Origin: Methylophilaceae bacterium
GTDB taxonomy: Bacteria; Pseudomonadota; Gammaproteobacteria; Burkholderiales; Methylophilaceae
Assembly (NCBI GenBank): GCA_003533095.1
Contig: DOEL01000099.1
Span: 3,218 to 17,856, forward strand
Length of the DNA: 14,639 nt
Direction: 5' to 3'
This document shows, piece after piece, positions 7,749-14,639 of the stretch; within the stretch, counting starts at the first letter, position 1; the number at the start of each line of letters is the position of its first letter. The notes beneath the pieces were generated by a model. The model did not search any database. It was not told the origin of the DNA and saw nothing but the letters and a program-made list of their open reading frames with translations. Made by a program: the position numbers and the translations under genes.

Positions 7749-9185
7749 TTAAGCAGTTCCACCTACAACTAAACCATCTATTTTGATTGTAGGCTGCCCT
7801 ACACCAACTGGCACACTTTGGCCTTCTTTGCCGCAAGTTCCTACACCTGAATCTAAAGACATATCATTTCCAATCATGCTGACTTTCTTTAACACTTCAG
7901 GACCATTTCCAATTAAAGTTGCACCTTTGACTGGATAGAGCAGTTTTCCATCTTCAATCATCCATGCTTCAGCTGCTGAAAATACGAATTTCCCACTTGT
8001 GATATCTACCTGACCACCCCCAAAGTTAACTGCATAAATACCTTTTTTGACTGACTTGATAATTTCTTCAGGAGTTTTAGTACCGTTAAGCATATAAGTA
8101 TTGGTCATTCTTGGCATGGGAAGATGTGCATAAGATTCTCTTCTTGCATTTCCGGTGGTGGGCATATTCATAAGTCTCGCGTTTAACGTATCTTGAAGAT
8201 ATCCTTTTAGAATGCCGTTTTCTATAAGCACCGTCCTTTGTGTTTCATTACCTTCATCATCGATATTTAGCGAACCTCTTCGATCTTTGATCGTTCCATC
8301 ATCAACCACAGTAATATCTTTTGCAGCAACTTGAGTGCCAATTTTATTACTAAACGCAGAGCTACCTTTCCGATTGAAATCACCTTCTAGGCCATGACCA
8401 ATAGCTTCGTGCAGAAGAATGCCTGGCCATCCAGGACCTAAGACTACTGTCATACTTCCTGCAGGGGCTGGTTTCGCATTGAGGTTAGTTGTGGCCTGAT
8501 GAACAGCTTCATGTGCATACTTTTTCAATATTTCATCTGAGAAATATTCAAATCCAAAACGACCTCCACCACCAGAAGAACCTTGTTCTCTTTTTCCATT
8601 TGACTCAGCAATAACATTAATAGATAACCTTACGAGAGGTCTTATATCAGCAGAAATTTTTTGCTCATTATTAATCACGAATATTACTTCATACTCTCCA
8701 GCAATCGATGCTGTGACTTTGGTTATTCGTTCATCCATTTGTTTAGCAAAATTTTCTATTTTTTCAAGAATTGCAATTTTAATTTCAACAGGGACAGAAG
8801 AGAGTGGGTCTTGAGTAGTGTATAAATTAGATATTATTTTAGGATGATCTAATTTATGACTTTGATTTAAATTTTTTGAAGCAATTGATTTGGCGATATT
8901 TGAGGAGGACAAGAGAGCTTCAATAGATATATCATCAGAATAAGCAAAAGCAGATTTATCTTTTGTGACAGCTCTCACACCAACACCTTGATCAATCGAG
9001 AAGCTACCTGACTTAACCTGGCCTTCTTCAAGGCCCCAGTATTCATTTTTTGTATATTGAAAATAAAGATCGGCATAATCAACACCATGAGACATCATGC
9101 CGTTGAGTATTTTATTAAGATCTTTTATTTCAATGCCAGATTGTCCGAGAAGTAAATCTTTTGCATGCGCAATTTTATATTCCAT
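7749..9185 (-). CDS. tldD: Metalloprotease TldD
   Basis: TldD is one half of the TldD/TldE(PmbA) heterodimeric metalloprotease, which cleaves unfolded peptides inside a closed chamber. Known roles in enterobacteria include maturation of microcin B17 and degradation of the antitoxin CcdA. The 478-residue length is normal. The metal site is visible as LLHEAIGHGLE (257-267), an HExxxH motif with His259, Glu260 and His264, plus Cys451 in GTCGKEGQSVPVG as the probable third ligand. The GGGGRFGFE segment (205-213) and the C-terminal QPTIKIDGLVVGGT are typical. It is the last gene of the yhdP-nitrilase-tldD run, starting 8 nt after the nitrilase stop with no clear Shine-Dalgarno sequence. The partner pmbA/tldE is not in this window; in proteobacteria it is often nearby or elsewhere. 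The real substrate here is unknown. Confidence 0.95.
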   Translation of the reverse strand: MEYKIAHAKDLLLGQSGIEIKDLNKILNGMMSHGVDYADLYFQYTKNEYWGLEEGQVKSGSFSIDQGVGVRAVTKDKSAFAYSDDISIEALLSSSNIAKSIASKNLNQSHKLDHPKIISNLYTTQDPLSSVPVEIKIAILEKIENFAKQMDERITKVTASIAGEYEVIFVINNEQKISADIRPLVRLSINVIAESNGKREQGSSGGGGRFGFEYFSDEILKKYAHEAVHQATTNLNAKPAPAGSMTVVLGPGWPGILLHEAIGHGLEGDFNRKGSSAFSNKIGTQVAAKDITVVDDGTIKDRRGSLNIDDEGNETQRTVLIENGILKGYLQDTLNARLMNMPTTGNARRESYAHLPMPRMTNTYMLNGTKTPEEIIKSVKKGIYAVNFGGGQVDITSGKFVFSAAEAWMIEDGKLLYPVKGATLIGNGPEVLKKVSMIGNDMSLDSGVGTCGKEGQSVPVGVGQPTIKIDGLVVGGTA

Positions 9186-9193
9186 GTGGGACG

Positions 9194-10048
9194 TTATTTA
9201 ATGGTTCGATGTTTAAGAGCGGGTAAAGATTTACGAACAGATTTAATATATTCTTTATTTAAGAATCCAGTAATCACACCAGAACCACGGCTTAGACGAT
9301 CTAGCACTGTACCCCAAGGATCAACGATCATTGAATTACCGTGTGTTTCTCTTCCGGATAAGTGATAGCCACCCTGAGCAGGCGCTAACACGTAACATTG
9401 ATTTTCAATTGCTCTTGCACGAATTAAAATTTCCCAGTGCGCTTTTCCAGTAGTTTCTGTAAATGCTGAAGGAATTACAAGAAGATCAATTTCTTTCATC
9501 ACTCTAAATAATTCAGGAAATCTAAGATCGTAACAAATTGCAATACCAATTTTTCCAAATGGAGTGTCGACAACAACAACATCGGAACCTGCTTCAATAA
9601 GTTTGTCCTCACGGTAGTATTCCTCGCCCATATCAAATCCAAAAAGATGAATTTTGTCGTAGCGGTGAACTAAATTACCTTTATCATCATAAATTAAGCA
9701 ACTGTTTCTAATTTTATTTTTATCTTTTGACACCATAGGAATCGAACCACCAACTATCCATACTTTATTTTTCTTGGCCTGTTTAGATAAAAAAGATTGT
9801 ACAAGTCCTTGATCTGGCTTTTCTCTCGCTTTTAATTTTTCTGAATCTTTAGCACTCATAATAGAGAAATATTCAGGAAGGGCTATAAGTTTAGCGCCTT
9901 GATTCGCAGCAATAGTAATTAAATTTTCAGCTTCATTGAGGTTTGATTTGATATCTGGCCCCGATGCCATTTGTATACCAGCGATCTTTACAATATCTTT
10001 ATTGATTAACTTTGCTTTTGTTGTTTTTATTTTAGATTTAATAGCCAT
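9194..10048 (-). CDS. Carbon-nitrogen hydrolase, Nit1-type (probable deaminated glutathione amidase)
   Basis: This is a nitrilase-superfamily amidase of 284 residues. The Glu-Lys-Cys triad is Glu59 (ALPEYF), Lys132 (RYDKIHLF) and Cys172 (ICYDLRFPE). Sequence around the active site (DKIHLFGFDMG, GKAHWEILIRARAIEN, GRETHGNSMIVDPWG) matches the Nit1/NitFhit branch, whose known activity is hydrolysis of deaminated glutathione, a metabolite-repair reaction. Older annotations call such proteins omega-amidase or apolipoprotein N-acyltransferase-like; the lack of membrane segments rules out the latter. A lysine-rich N-terminal tail of about 18 residues precedes the usual 'KIAGIQMASG' start. No ATG, GTG or TTG occurs in frame between 10048 and the core, so the tail appears real. 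The gene starts 2 nt after the yhdP stop, implying translational coupling, and is followed by tldD after 8 nt. Substrate assignment is by family only. Confidence 0.88.
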   Translation of the reverse strand: MAIKSKIKTTKAKLINKDIVKIAGIQMASGPDIKSNLNEAENLITIAANQGAKLIALPEYFSIMSAKDSEKLKAREKPDQGLVQSFLSKQAKKNKVWIVGGSIPMVSKDKNKIRNSCLIYDDKGNLVHRYDKIHLFGFDMGEEYYREDKLIEAGSDVVVVDTPFGKIGIAICYDLRFPELFRVMKEIDLLVIPSAFTETTGKAHWEILIRARAIENQCYVLAPAQGGYHLSGRETHGNSMIVDPWGTVLDRLSRGSGVITGFLNKEYIKSVRKSLPALKHRTIK

Positions 10049-10050
10049 TA

Positions 10051-13000
10051 TTATTTTTTTTCATTAAACAAGTTTTTAGTATTGTCGATCGTTGTTTTAA
10101 TTTTATCAGATGCGGAGTTATTAACTTCTTCAGGATTTTCCCATGTGCCAATAATACGATATTCTGAAGTCAGCACCTTGTTAAGTGGATCCTTAAGAAT
10201 TTTTTGAGCAACGAAAGCGGCAGCACCCGCTAGCGGGCCACCTGCGAGAGCGGCGATGGACAAGCTATCACTAATATGGGGTGTGACTTTAACATTTAAA
10301 TCTTGTGTTTCTTTTATAATATTTATATCCCCTGACATAAATACTTCCGCTGCTGGGCCATTCATTCTGAAGTTTGTAGTTTTCATGATGCCATTATTCA
10401 TTCTTACAGAAGTGTTGATAGAGTCAAATATAAAGCCACTTCCAAATAAATCTCTAAAATCTAGGCTTAATCTTCTTGGCAAACTTTGGAGTGTCACTAA
10501 ACCAAAGAGACGACCTACACCTGGCTCTACTTTTAAAATAGTTCCTTTGTGAATGTCTAGGGTAAAAGATCCATCAATTTTGTTTTTATCAAAATTCATA
10601 GGATTGCCAATCCATTTAAATTGACCAGAAATTTCTGCATCACCATCTTTGACGAAATGGTTGTAACCCATGAAATCAAGTGTGTTACCAAGATTAGTAA
10701 TCTTCCAGTTAAAATTAATATTGGATTTAGAATTCTTTTTCCAATCAAGCCATTCACCATCTGCCTGAAAGACATTCGTATCATTTGTAATTTTAAATTT
10801 TTGGATATCAATATTTTGTTTGGTCGTATTCGAAATAAGTTCTAACTTGCCAAGTTTTTTATTATCCATTTCAAAGTTTTCAATTTTGATATCTAAGTTA
10901 GGTATTTTTTGATTGGCAGTATCTTGAGTTGAAGAAATTTTTTTAATTTCATTTGGCAATTTAAGATTATTTAGACGTGCAATTAATTTGTTATCTTTTT
11001 CTGTCCATAAAAGATTGCCGGATGTTTCGTTTGAATTTAGTTTAAATTTTGTACTGTTACTAACTGGCGCAATTTCTATTTTAATATTATTGAATCTTCT
11101 ATCAAAAAGATCAGCACTTTTAAGGACTATATCAGCCTTGTCTATTTTAAAGCTTTGATTATCTTCGCCTCCACTATAAATATTTATAAAGTCGTCTAAA
11201 TTTGCATATGGGAGATTCGCTCTAAGATAGAGTCCTTTTTGTGGAATTGATTTAATATCTGAATTAATTGAGATATACCCTTTATCAATAAACATGAGAT
11301 TATTTTTTTCAGTGCGTGATATTTTTGAATTCACAATATTGCTATATTTAAATTCAATATCATCATTTTTTGGATTATTTTGCTTTTTACTAAAGTAGAA
11401 TTTTTCTTCCTTATCTTTCCCTTTATTAAATGGGGCAGGATAGCCCATTTCAATTCCTTTTAAGTCTGATGTTATTTGTATATTGAGAAGTGGTTTTTTG
11501 TATTCCACTAAACCCTCCCATTCAGCTGAACCATTCAATTTAGATAATTTCGTACCTAATTTTTCTTCAATTCCTTTGTCGGTAAAGTTACCTTTAAGTT
11601 TAACTTTAATAACTTTGCTAGAGTCTGCAGTCAGTGCAATATTTGTATTGCCTCCAAACATAGTGCCATTGAGATTTTCAGCTTTAACATTCTTTTCATC
11701 AAATGTGACGATTCCTTTAATTTTTTCTATATTAGGAATACCCATAGTTGCATTGCTTAGATTGCTATCCAAGAATTGATATTGCCCTTTAAAAGTAATA
11801 GCATCCAAATTGTCCATAGGGATATCGATATTCACTGTTAATTTACCTTCGCCTGATCCGCTTGCTTCATCAAATAAATGTTGAACTGATTCTTTTATAG
11901 GGCTGTTATTAATAAATTTGATAGCTTCACGGGTTGGACTATTAAGTGTTCCTTGAATATTTAAAACGGGGTGTTGAATTGATATCGCAGGAATACTTGT
12001 TTTAAGGTCTTTAATTGTATTGCCTAAGAATTGACCTTTCACGCTTGTAAGTTCAAAAGTGCCTGCATTAATCGATGCGTTGAAATCAAATTTTTCAACT
12101 ACAGGCCATCCTGCGCCATACTCGATTAAAGTATTTTTTCCTGTTGTTGTAACTATAAATGAACCCTTATTAGGATCAGGTCTGTTATTTGAATCCACAA
12201 ATGGAAAATCAGCTGTTGAGCCTTTAATCGTTACCAATGTATTTTCTAAGCTTCCTTCAAGGAGTGAAGTGTCCAGCCAGTGAAGGTTTTCAGCACTAAT
12301 TGTTTTAGGATAATAAGCTTTAGCATGTTTAAAATCGACAAAGGGTATCGAAGCTTGTATATCCAAATCAGGTGCTTTATCCAAAAATGATTTAATGCTT
12401 CCATTTATTGAACCATTTATGTAGGCATTATTAAAGTTGATGTTTTTTAGCGTTAAATAATTTCCTGTCCATTTTAAATCACCATGAAGGTCATTAAATT
12501 TGAGTTGCTCTCTAAATATTTTATTGAAAGTAAGAGAAACATCGGTTGACTTAAATTTTAAGGAACCATCTTTATCAGATACATGGATAGAGCCTGAAAG
12601 ATTTTCAAATCCAGGAAAATCTTCAAAGGATTTTAGACTTAGTTTATCAAATTGTGCTTTGAGATATATTTTAGTTTGATCGCTATCTATCCATTTAAGA
12701 TCTAAATTAGATAAAGATCCTGAAGGTTGAATTGCATTAACTTTATTTTTAATATCATCAAAGTAAGGCAAGGTCTGTAATATTTCATTTGCCGCATCAA
12801 GTTGAATTTTATTTACTTTAAGAGAAAATGCATTTGGTTTATTTGTTTCCGTAGAAATGGTAATTGAAGAATCAGCGTCTTCGATATTAATGCCGTTATT
12901 AGTTAGAAGGTAAAGATTTTCAAATGCAATTTGATGATCCTTTTTATTTGATAGCCAAATAATATCGCCAGAAAAATTCTTCAAATTAAGTTCGTTTTTG

Positions 13001-13878
13001 TAAGCCTTATTTAATTCAGTTTTAAAACTTGTGAGCTTAATGGACGCTTTAATTTTAGTAATCGCGGCATTGGTGATGGATGCTGTTAAATTTAAATCAC
13101 CTGTGCCAGCATTAATTTTGATCGGGTAGTTTAACCAAGGCGTATAGGCTGCAAGATTGATATTACCTGCTTTAATTTTTATTTCAGAATCCCATGAATT
13201 AATATCCTCAATTTTTTTGGCATATATATTTCCGCTAAGATCAATAAATTGATTGTCACTGTTGCTGATCCTGAAATTAAGATCAAATTTATGTTTGCCA
13301 ATGAGTTCAATAAGGAATGGCGTTTTGTAACTAAAATTTAAATCTTTTAATGAAAGCGTTGGTGCTTGTCTATATTCATCATGCCAATCAATCTCACCTT
13401 GCTTAATGACCACCTTTTTTTGATTGAGAAGCCAATTTGTTAATTTATTATTGGCAGGACCATCAATAATAATGCCACCAATAAAAATTTTATTATTTGT
13501 ATCTCGCTTAATTAGAAGCTTCGGGCTTTGCAGCCTAATCTCTGAAAGCGTTGGACTTAAATAAAGTAGACTTAACCAAGAAAAGTCAGCGCTTATTTCT
13601 TTGAGTGCAAGTGTTGCATTGTTTTGATCGTCGTAAAATACAACCTCATTTAAAGCGATTTCTGGATTGATAAAATCCCATTGACCCTCAAGCGAATTTA
13701 TCTTGATTGTTTGCCCTGTTGCTTGTGATGCAAGGACTTCAATTTTTGATTTGTAGTTATTTAAATTAGGTTTGATGTAAAACTGAAATGCTAGACTAAT
13801 GATTACGATAAAAATGGTGTAGGTAATGACAAACGCAATACCTATTTTTTTAACGTAAGGAAGTAATTTTTGCTTCAT
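10051..13878 (-). CDS. yhdP: YhdP family AsmA-like envelope lipid-transport protein
   Basis: This is a 1275-residue protein, very close to E. coli YhdP (about 1266). One N-terminal membrane segment (residues 12-35, IAFVITYTIFIVIISL and flanking residues) anchors it in the inner membrane. The rest is periplasmic and rich in beta-strand repeats, as expected of an AsmA-like bridge that carries phospholipids to the outer membrane. The C-terminal block is the best family marker: GRLFGLVTLQSLPRRLSLDF (1122-1141), RDLFGSGFIFDS, FRMNGPAAEVFMSGDI, then a Gly/Ala-rich helix (SIAALAGGPLAGAAAFVAQK, 1207-1226) and GTWENPE. The middle part (about 150-1100) is divergent, Lys/Asn-rich and carries no catalytic motif. 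The start ATG has only a weak AGAAAG upstream. A 44-nt gap separates it from acs, and the nitrilase follows after 2 nt, the same neighbour order found in many beta- and gammaproteobacteria. In E. coli YhdP, TamB and YdbH are partly redundant. Confidence 0.92.
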   Translation of the reverse strand: MKQKLLPYVKKIGIAFVITYTIFIVIISLAFQFYIKPNLNNYKSKIEVLASQATGQTIKINSLEGQWDFINPEIALNEVVFYDDQNNATLALKEISADFSWLSLLYLSPTLSEIRLQSPKLLIKRDTNNKIFIGGIIIDGPANNKLTNWLLNQKKVVIKQGEIDWHDEYRQAPTLSLKDLNFSYKTPFLIELIGKHKFDLNFRISNSDNQFIDLSGNIYAKKIEDINSWDSEIKIKAGNINLAAYTPWLNYPIKINAGTGDLNLTASITNAAITKIKASIKLTSFKTELNKAYKNELNLKNFSGDIIWLSNKKDHQIAFENLYLLTNNGINIEDADSSITISTETNKPNAFSLKVNKIQLDAANEILQTLPYFDDIKNKVNAIQPSGSLSNLDLKWIDSDQTKIYLKAQFDKLSLKSFEDFPGFENLSGSIHVSDKDGSLKFKSTDVSLTFNKIFREQLKFNDLHGDLKWTGNYLTLKNINFNNAYINGSINGSIKSFLDKAPDLDIQASIPFVDFKHAKAYYPKTISAENLHWLDTSLLEGSLENTLVTIKGSTADFPFVDSNNRPDPNKGSFIVTTTGKNTLIEYGAGWPVVEKFDFNASINAGTFELTSVKGQFLGNTIKDLKTSIPAISIQHPVLNIQGTLNSPTREAIKFINNSPIKESVQHLFDEASGSGEGKLTVNIDIPMDNLDAITFKGQYQFLDSNLSNATMGIPNIEKIKGIVTFDEKNVKAENLNGTMFGGNTNIALTADSSKVIKVKLKGNFTDKGIEEKLGTKLSKLNGSAEWEGLVEYKKPLLNIQITSDLKGIEMGYPAPFNKGKDKEEKFYFSKKQNNPKNDDIEFKYSNIVNSKISRTEKNNLMFIDKGYISINSDIKSIPQKGLYLRANLPYANLDDFINIYSGGEDNQSFKIDKADIVLKSADLFDRRFNNIKIEIAPVSNSTKFKLNSNETSGNLLWTEKDNKLIARLNNLKLPNEIKKISSTQDTANQKIPNLDIKIENFEMDNKKLGKLELISNTTKQNIDIQKFKITNDTNVFQADGEWLDWKKNSKSNINFNWKITNLGNTLDFMGYNHFVKDGDAEISGQFKWIGNPMNFDKNKIDGSFTLDIHKGTILKVEPGVGRLFGLVTLQSLPRRLSLDFRDLFGSGFIFDSINTSVRMNNGIMKTTNFRMNGPAAEVFMSGDINIIKETQDLNVKVTPHISDSLSIAALAGGPLAGAAAFVAQKILKDPLNKVLTSEYRIIGTWENPEEVNNSASDKIKTTIDNTKNLFNEKK

Positions 13879-13922
13879 GGGTCTTTCTTAAACTTAAACC
13901 GCTTACGTTATTTTACTTTAAA

Positions 13923-14639
13923 TTATTGGATTGTTTGTTTTAGTTGCTCAAGAATTGAAGGGTTATCTAGGGTTGAAATGTCAGAAGTAATTTCTTCGCC
14001 TTTGGCAAGAGAGCGCAGAAGTCTACGCATAATTTTTCCTGAACGTGTTTTTGGTAAGTTATCTCCAAATCGAATATCGTCAGGTTTAGCGATAGGGCCA
14101 ATTTCTTTACCGACCCACTCTCTGAGTTGACTCACAATTGTTTTAGCTTCTTCACCTTCAGGCCTTTTGCCTTTAAGAACAACATAAGCGACAATTGATT
14201 CACCTTTAATTTCATGAGGTTTACCTACAACGGCAGCTTCAGCGACAAGAGGGTTTGATACCAGGGAGGATTCAATTTCCATTGTGCCAAGTCTATGGCC
14301 TGAAACACTCAATACATCATCAATACGGCCCATAATTGTGAAATAGCCAGTGGTTTTGTCTCTGATAGCTCCATCACCCGCTAGGTAAACTTTTCCTCCG
14401 AGCTCTTCAGGGTAATAACTTTTCTTAAATCGTTCAGGATCCCCCCAAATAGTTCGAATCATAGAGGGCCAAGGCTTTTTAATGACTAATAATCCACCTG
14501 TTCCCCAGGGGACTTCATGGCCTGCCTCATCCACAATGGCTGCATCGATACCTGGGAAGGGTAATGTGCAAGAACCAGGGACTAAAGGTGTTGCGCCAGG
14601 CAACGGTGTAATGACATGACCACCCGTTTCTGTTTGCCA
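13923..14639 (-). CDS. acs: Acetyl-CoA synthetase, C-terminal part (N-terminus beyond window)
   Basis: Acetyl-CoA synthetase converts acetate, ATP and CoA to acetyl-CoA. Only the last 238 residues are in the window: the frame is open to the final base, and the first residues read [15 protein letters not shown], the Acs adenylate-binding core (motif A5). Then come [11 protein letters not shown] (motif A7, the D that binds ribose hydroxyls), [20 protein letters not shown] (A8, the hinge to the C-terminal domain) and [15 protein letters not shown] (A10). The A10 lysine (codon 14034-14036) is the residue that completes adenylation and that is acetylated to switch Acs off in enterobacteria. WQTETGG together with the A10 sequence favours Acs over propionyl-CoA synthetase PrpE, but the missing N-terminus leaves some doubt. 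It lies 44 nt upstream of yhdP; whether they share a transcript is open. Confidence 0.93.
   Translation of the reverse strand, partial: WQTETGGHVITPLPGATPLVPGSCTLPFPGIDAAIVDEAGHEVPWGTGGLLVIKKPWPSMIRTIWGDPERFKKSYYPEELGGKVYLAGDGAIRDKTTGYFTIMGRIDDVLSVSGHRLGTMEIESSLVSNPLVAEAAVVGKPHEIKGESIVAYVVLKGKRPEGEEAKTIVSQLREWVGKEIGPIAKPDDIRFGDNLPKTRSGKIMRRLLRSLAKGEEITSDISTLDNPSILEQLKQTIQ

Noticed and set aside
7727..7750. AAAAC-CGC-GTTTT inverted repeat followed by ATTTTT at the end of efp, as an intrinsic terminator
   Set aside because: The stem is only five pairs, four of them A-T, with a 3-nt loop, and most of it lies within the coding sequence. In such an AT-rich region it is expected by chance.
10256..11779. 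Plus-strand open frames of about 70-100 codons antisense to yhdP (for example 10256-10552 and 11483-11779)
   Set aside because: They lie fully inside a strongly supported minus-strand gene, have no ribosome binding site or recognisable motif, and are reading-frame shadows.
13879..13922. Promoter for yhdP in the gap after acs
   Set aside because: A TAAAAT hexamer exists on the minus strand (plus 13910-13915), but no acceptable -35 box is found at the right distance and such hexamers are common in AT-rich DNA. Left uncalled.
13870..14130. Plus-strand frame antisense to the end of acs
   Set aside because: It covers the conserved Acs C-terminal domain, shows no family features and has no upstream signals.

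Overview
The window is clearly AT-rich, with proteins heavy in Lys/Asn/Ile and very tight gene packing (4- and 8-nt overlaps, and convergent gaps of 3 and 11 nt). Four things point to a betaproteobacterium with a small, streamlined genome, plausibly a Methylophilales/OM43-type methylotroph: the arginine-type EF-P (Arg32) next to its rhamnosyltransferase EarP, GreB, the run yhdP - nitrilase - tldD, and an AddAB-like repair pair of the proteobacterial 'probable DNA repair protein' type. The taxonomic placement is inference from gene content and composition. The gene identities are much firmer.

Layout: 1-258 (+) is a small putative lipoprotein at the window edge. 270-5509 (-) is a two-gene operon, with a RecB/AddB-like nuclease-scaffold protein first and an AddA/UvrD-like helicase second, joined by an ATGA overlap. 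A 44-bp divergent gap then separates it from a plus-strand group: greB (5554-6039), earP (6032-7132, overlapping greB by 8 nt) and efp (7188-7745), which has its own good -10 box and Shine-Dalgarno sequence. Three bases past efp, a minus-strand series is met tail to tail. In transcription order it is acs (C-terminal part only, 14639-13923), yhdP (13878-10051), a Nit1-type amidase (10048-9194) and tldD (9185-7749). The last three are separated by only 2 and 8 nt and are probably one operon.

Functionally, the helicase/nuclease pair should process double-strand ends for recombination. GreB rescues backtracked RNA polymerase. EarP rhamnosylates Arg32 of EF-P, so that EF-P can rescue ribosomes stalled at polyproline. 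YhdP is an AsmA-like envelope lipid-transport protein, the nitrilase is probably a metabolite-repair amidase, TldD is a metalloprotease, and Acs activates acetate.

No mobile element, CRISPR array, tRNA or rRNA was seen, and no stretch above 300 bases lacks a gene. The points most worth a second look are: (1) the AddAB-like pair looks reduced, because the helicase stops soon after motif VI and the partner keeps only two of the four expected Fe-S cysteines; (2) EarP contains the only polyproline run in the window (PPPPD), which suggests EarP synthesis depends on the EF-P it activates; (3) the short divergent promoter region may give leaderless or nearly leaderless transcripts in both directions.
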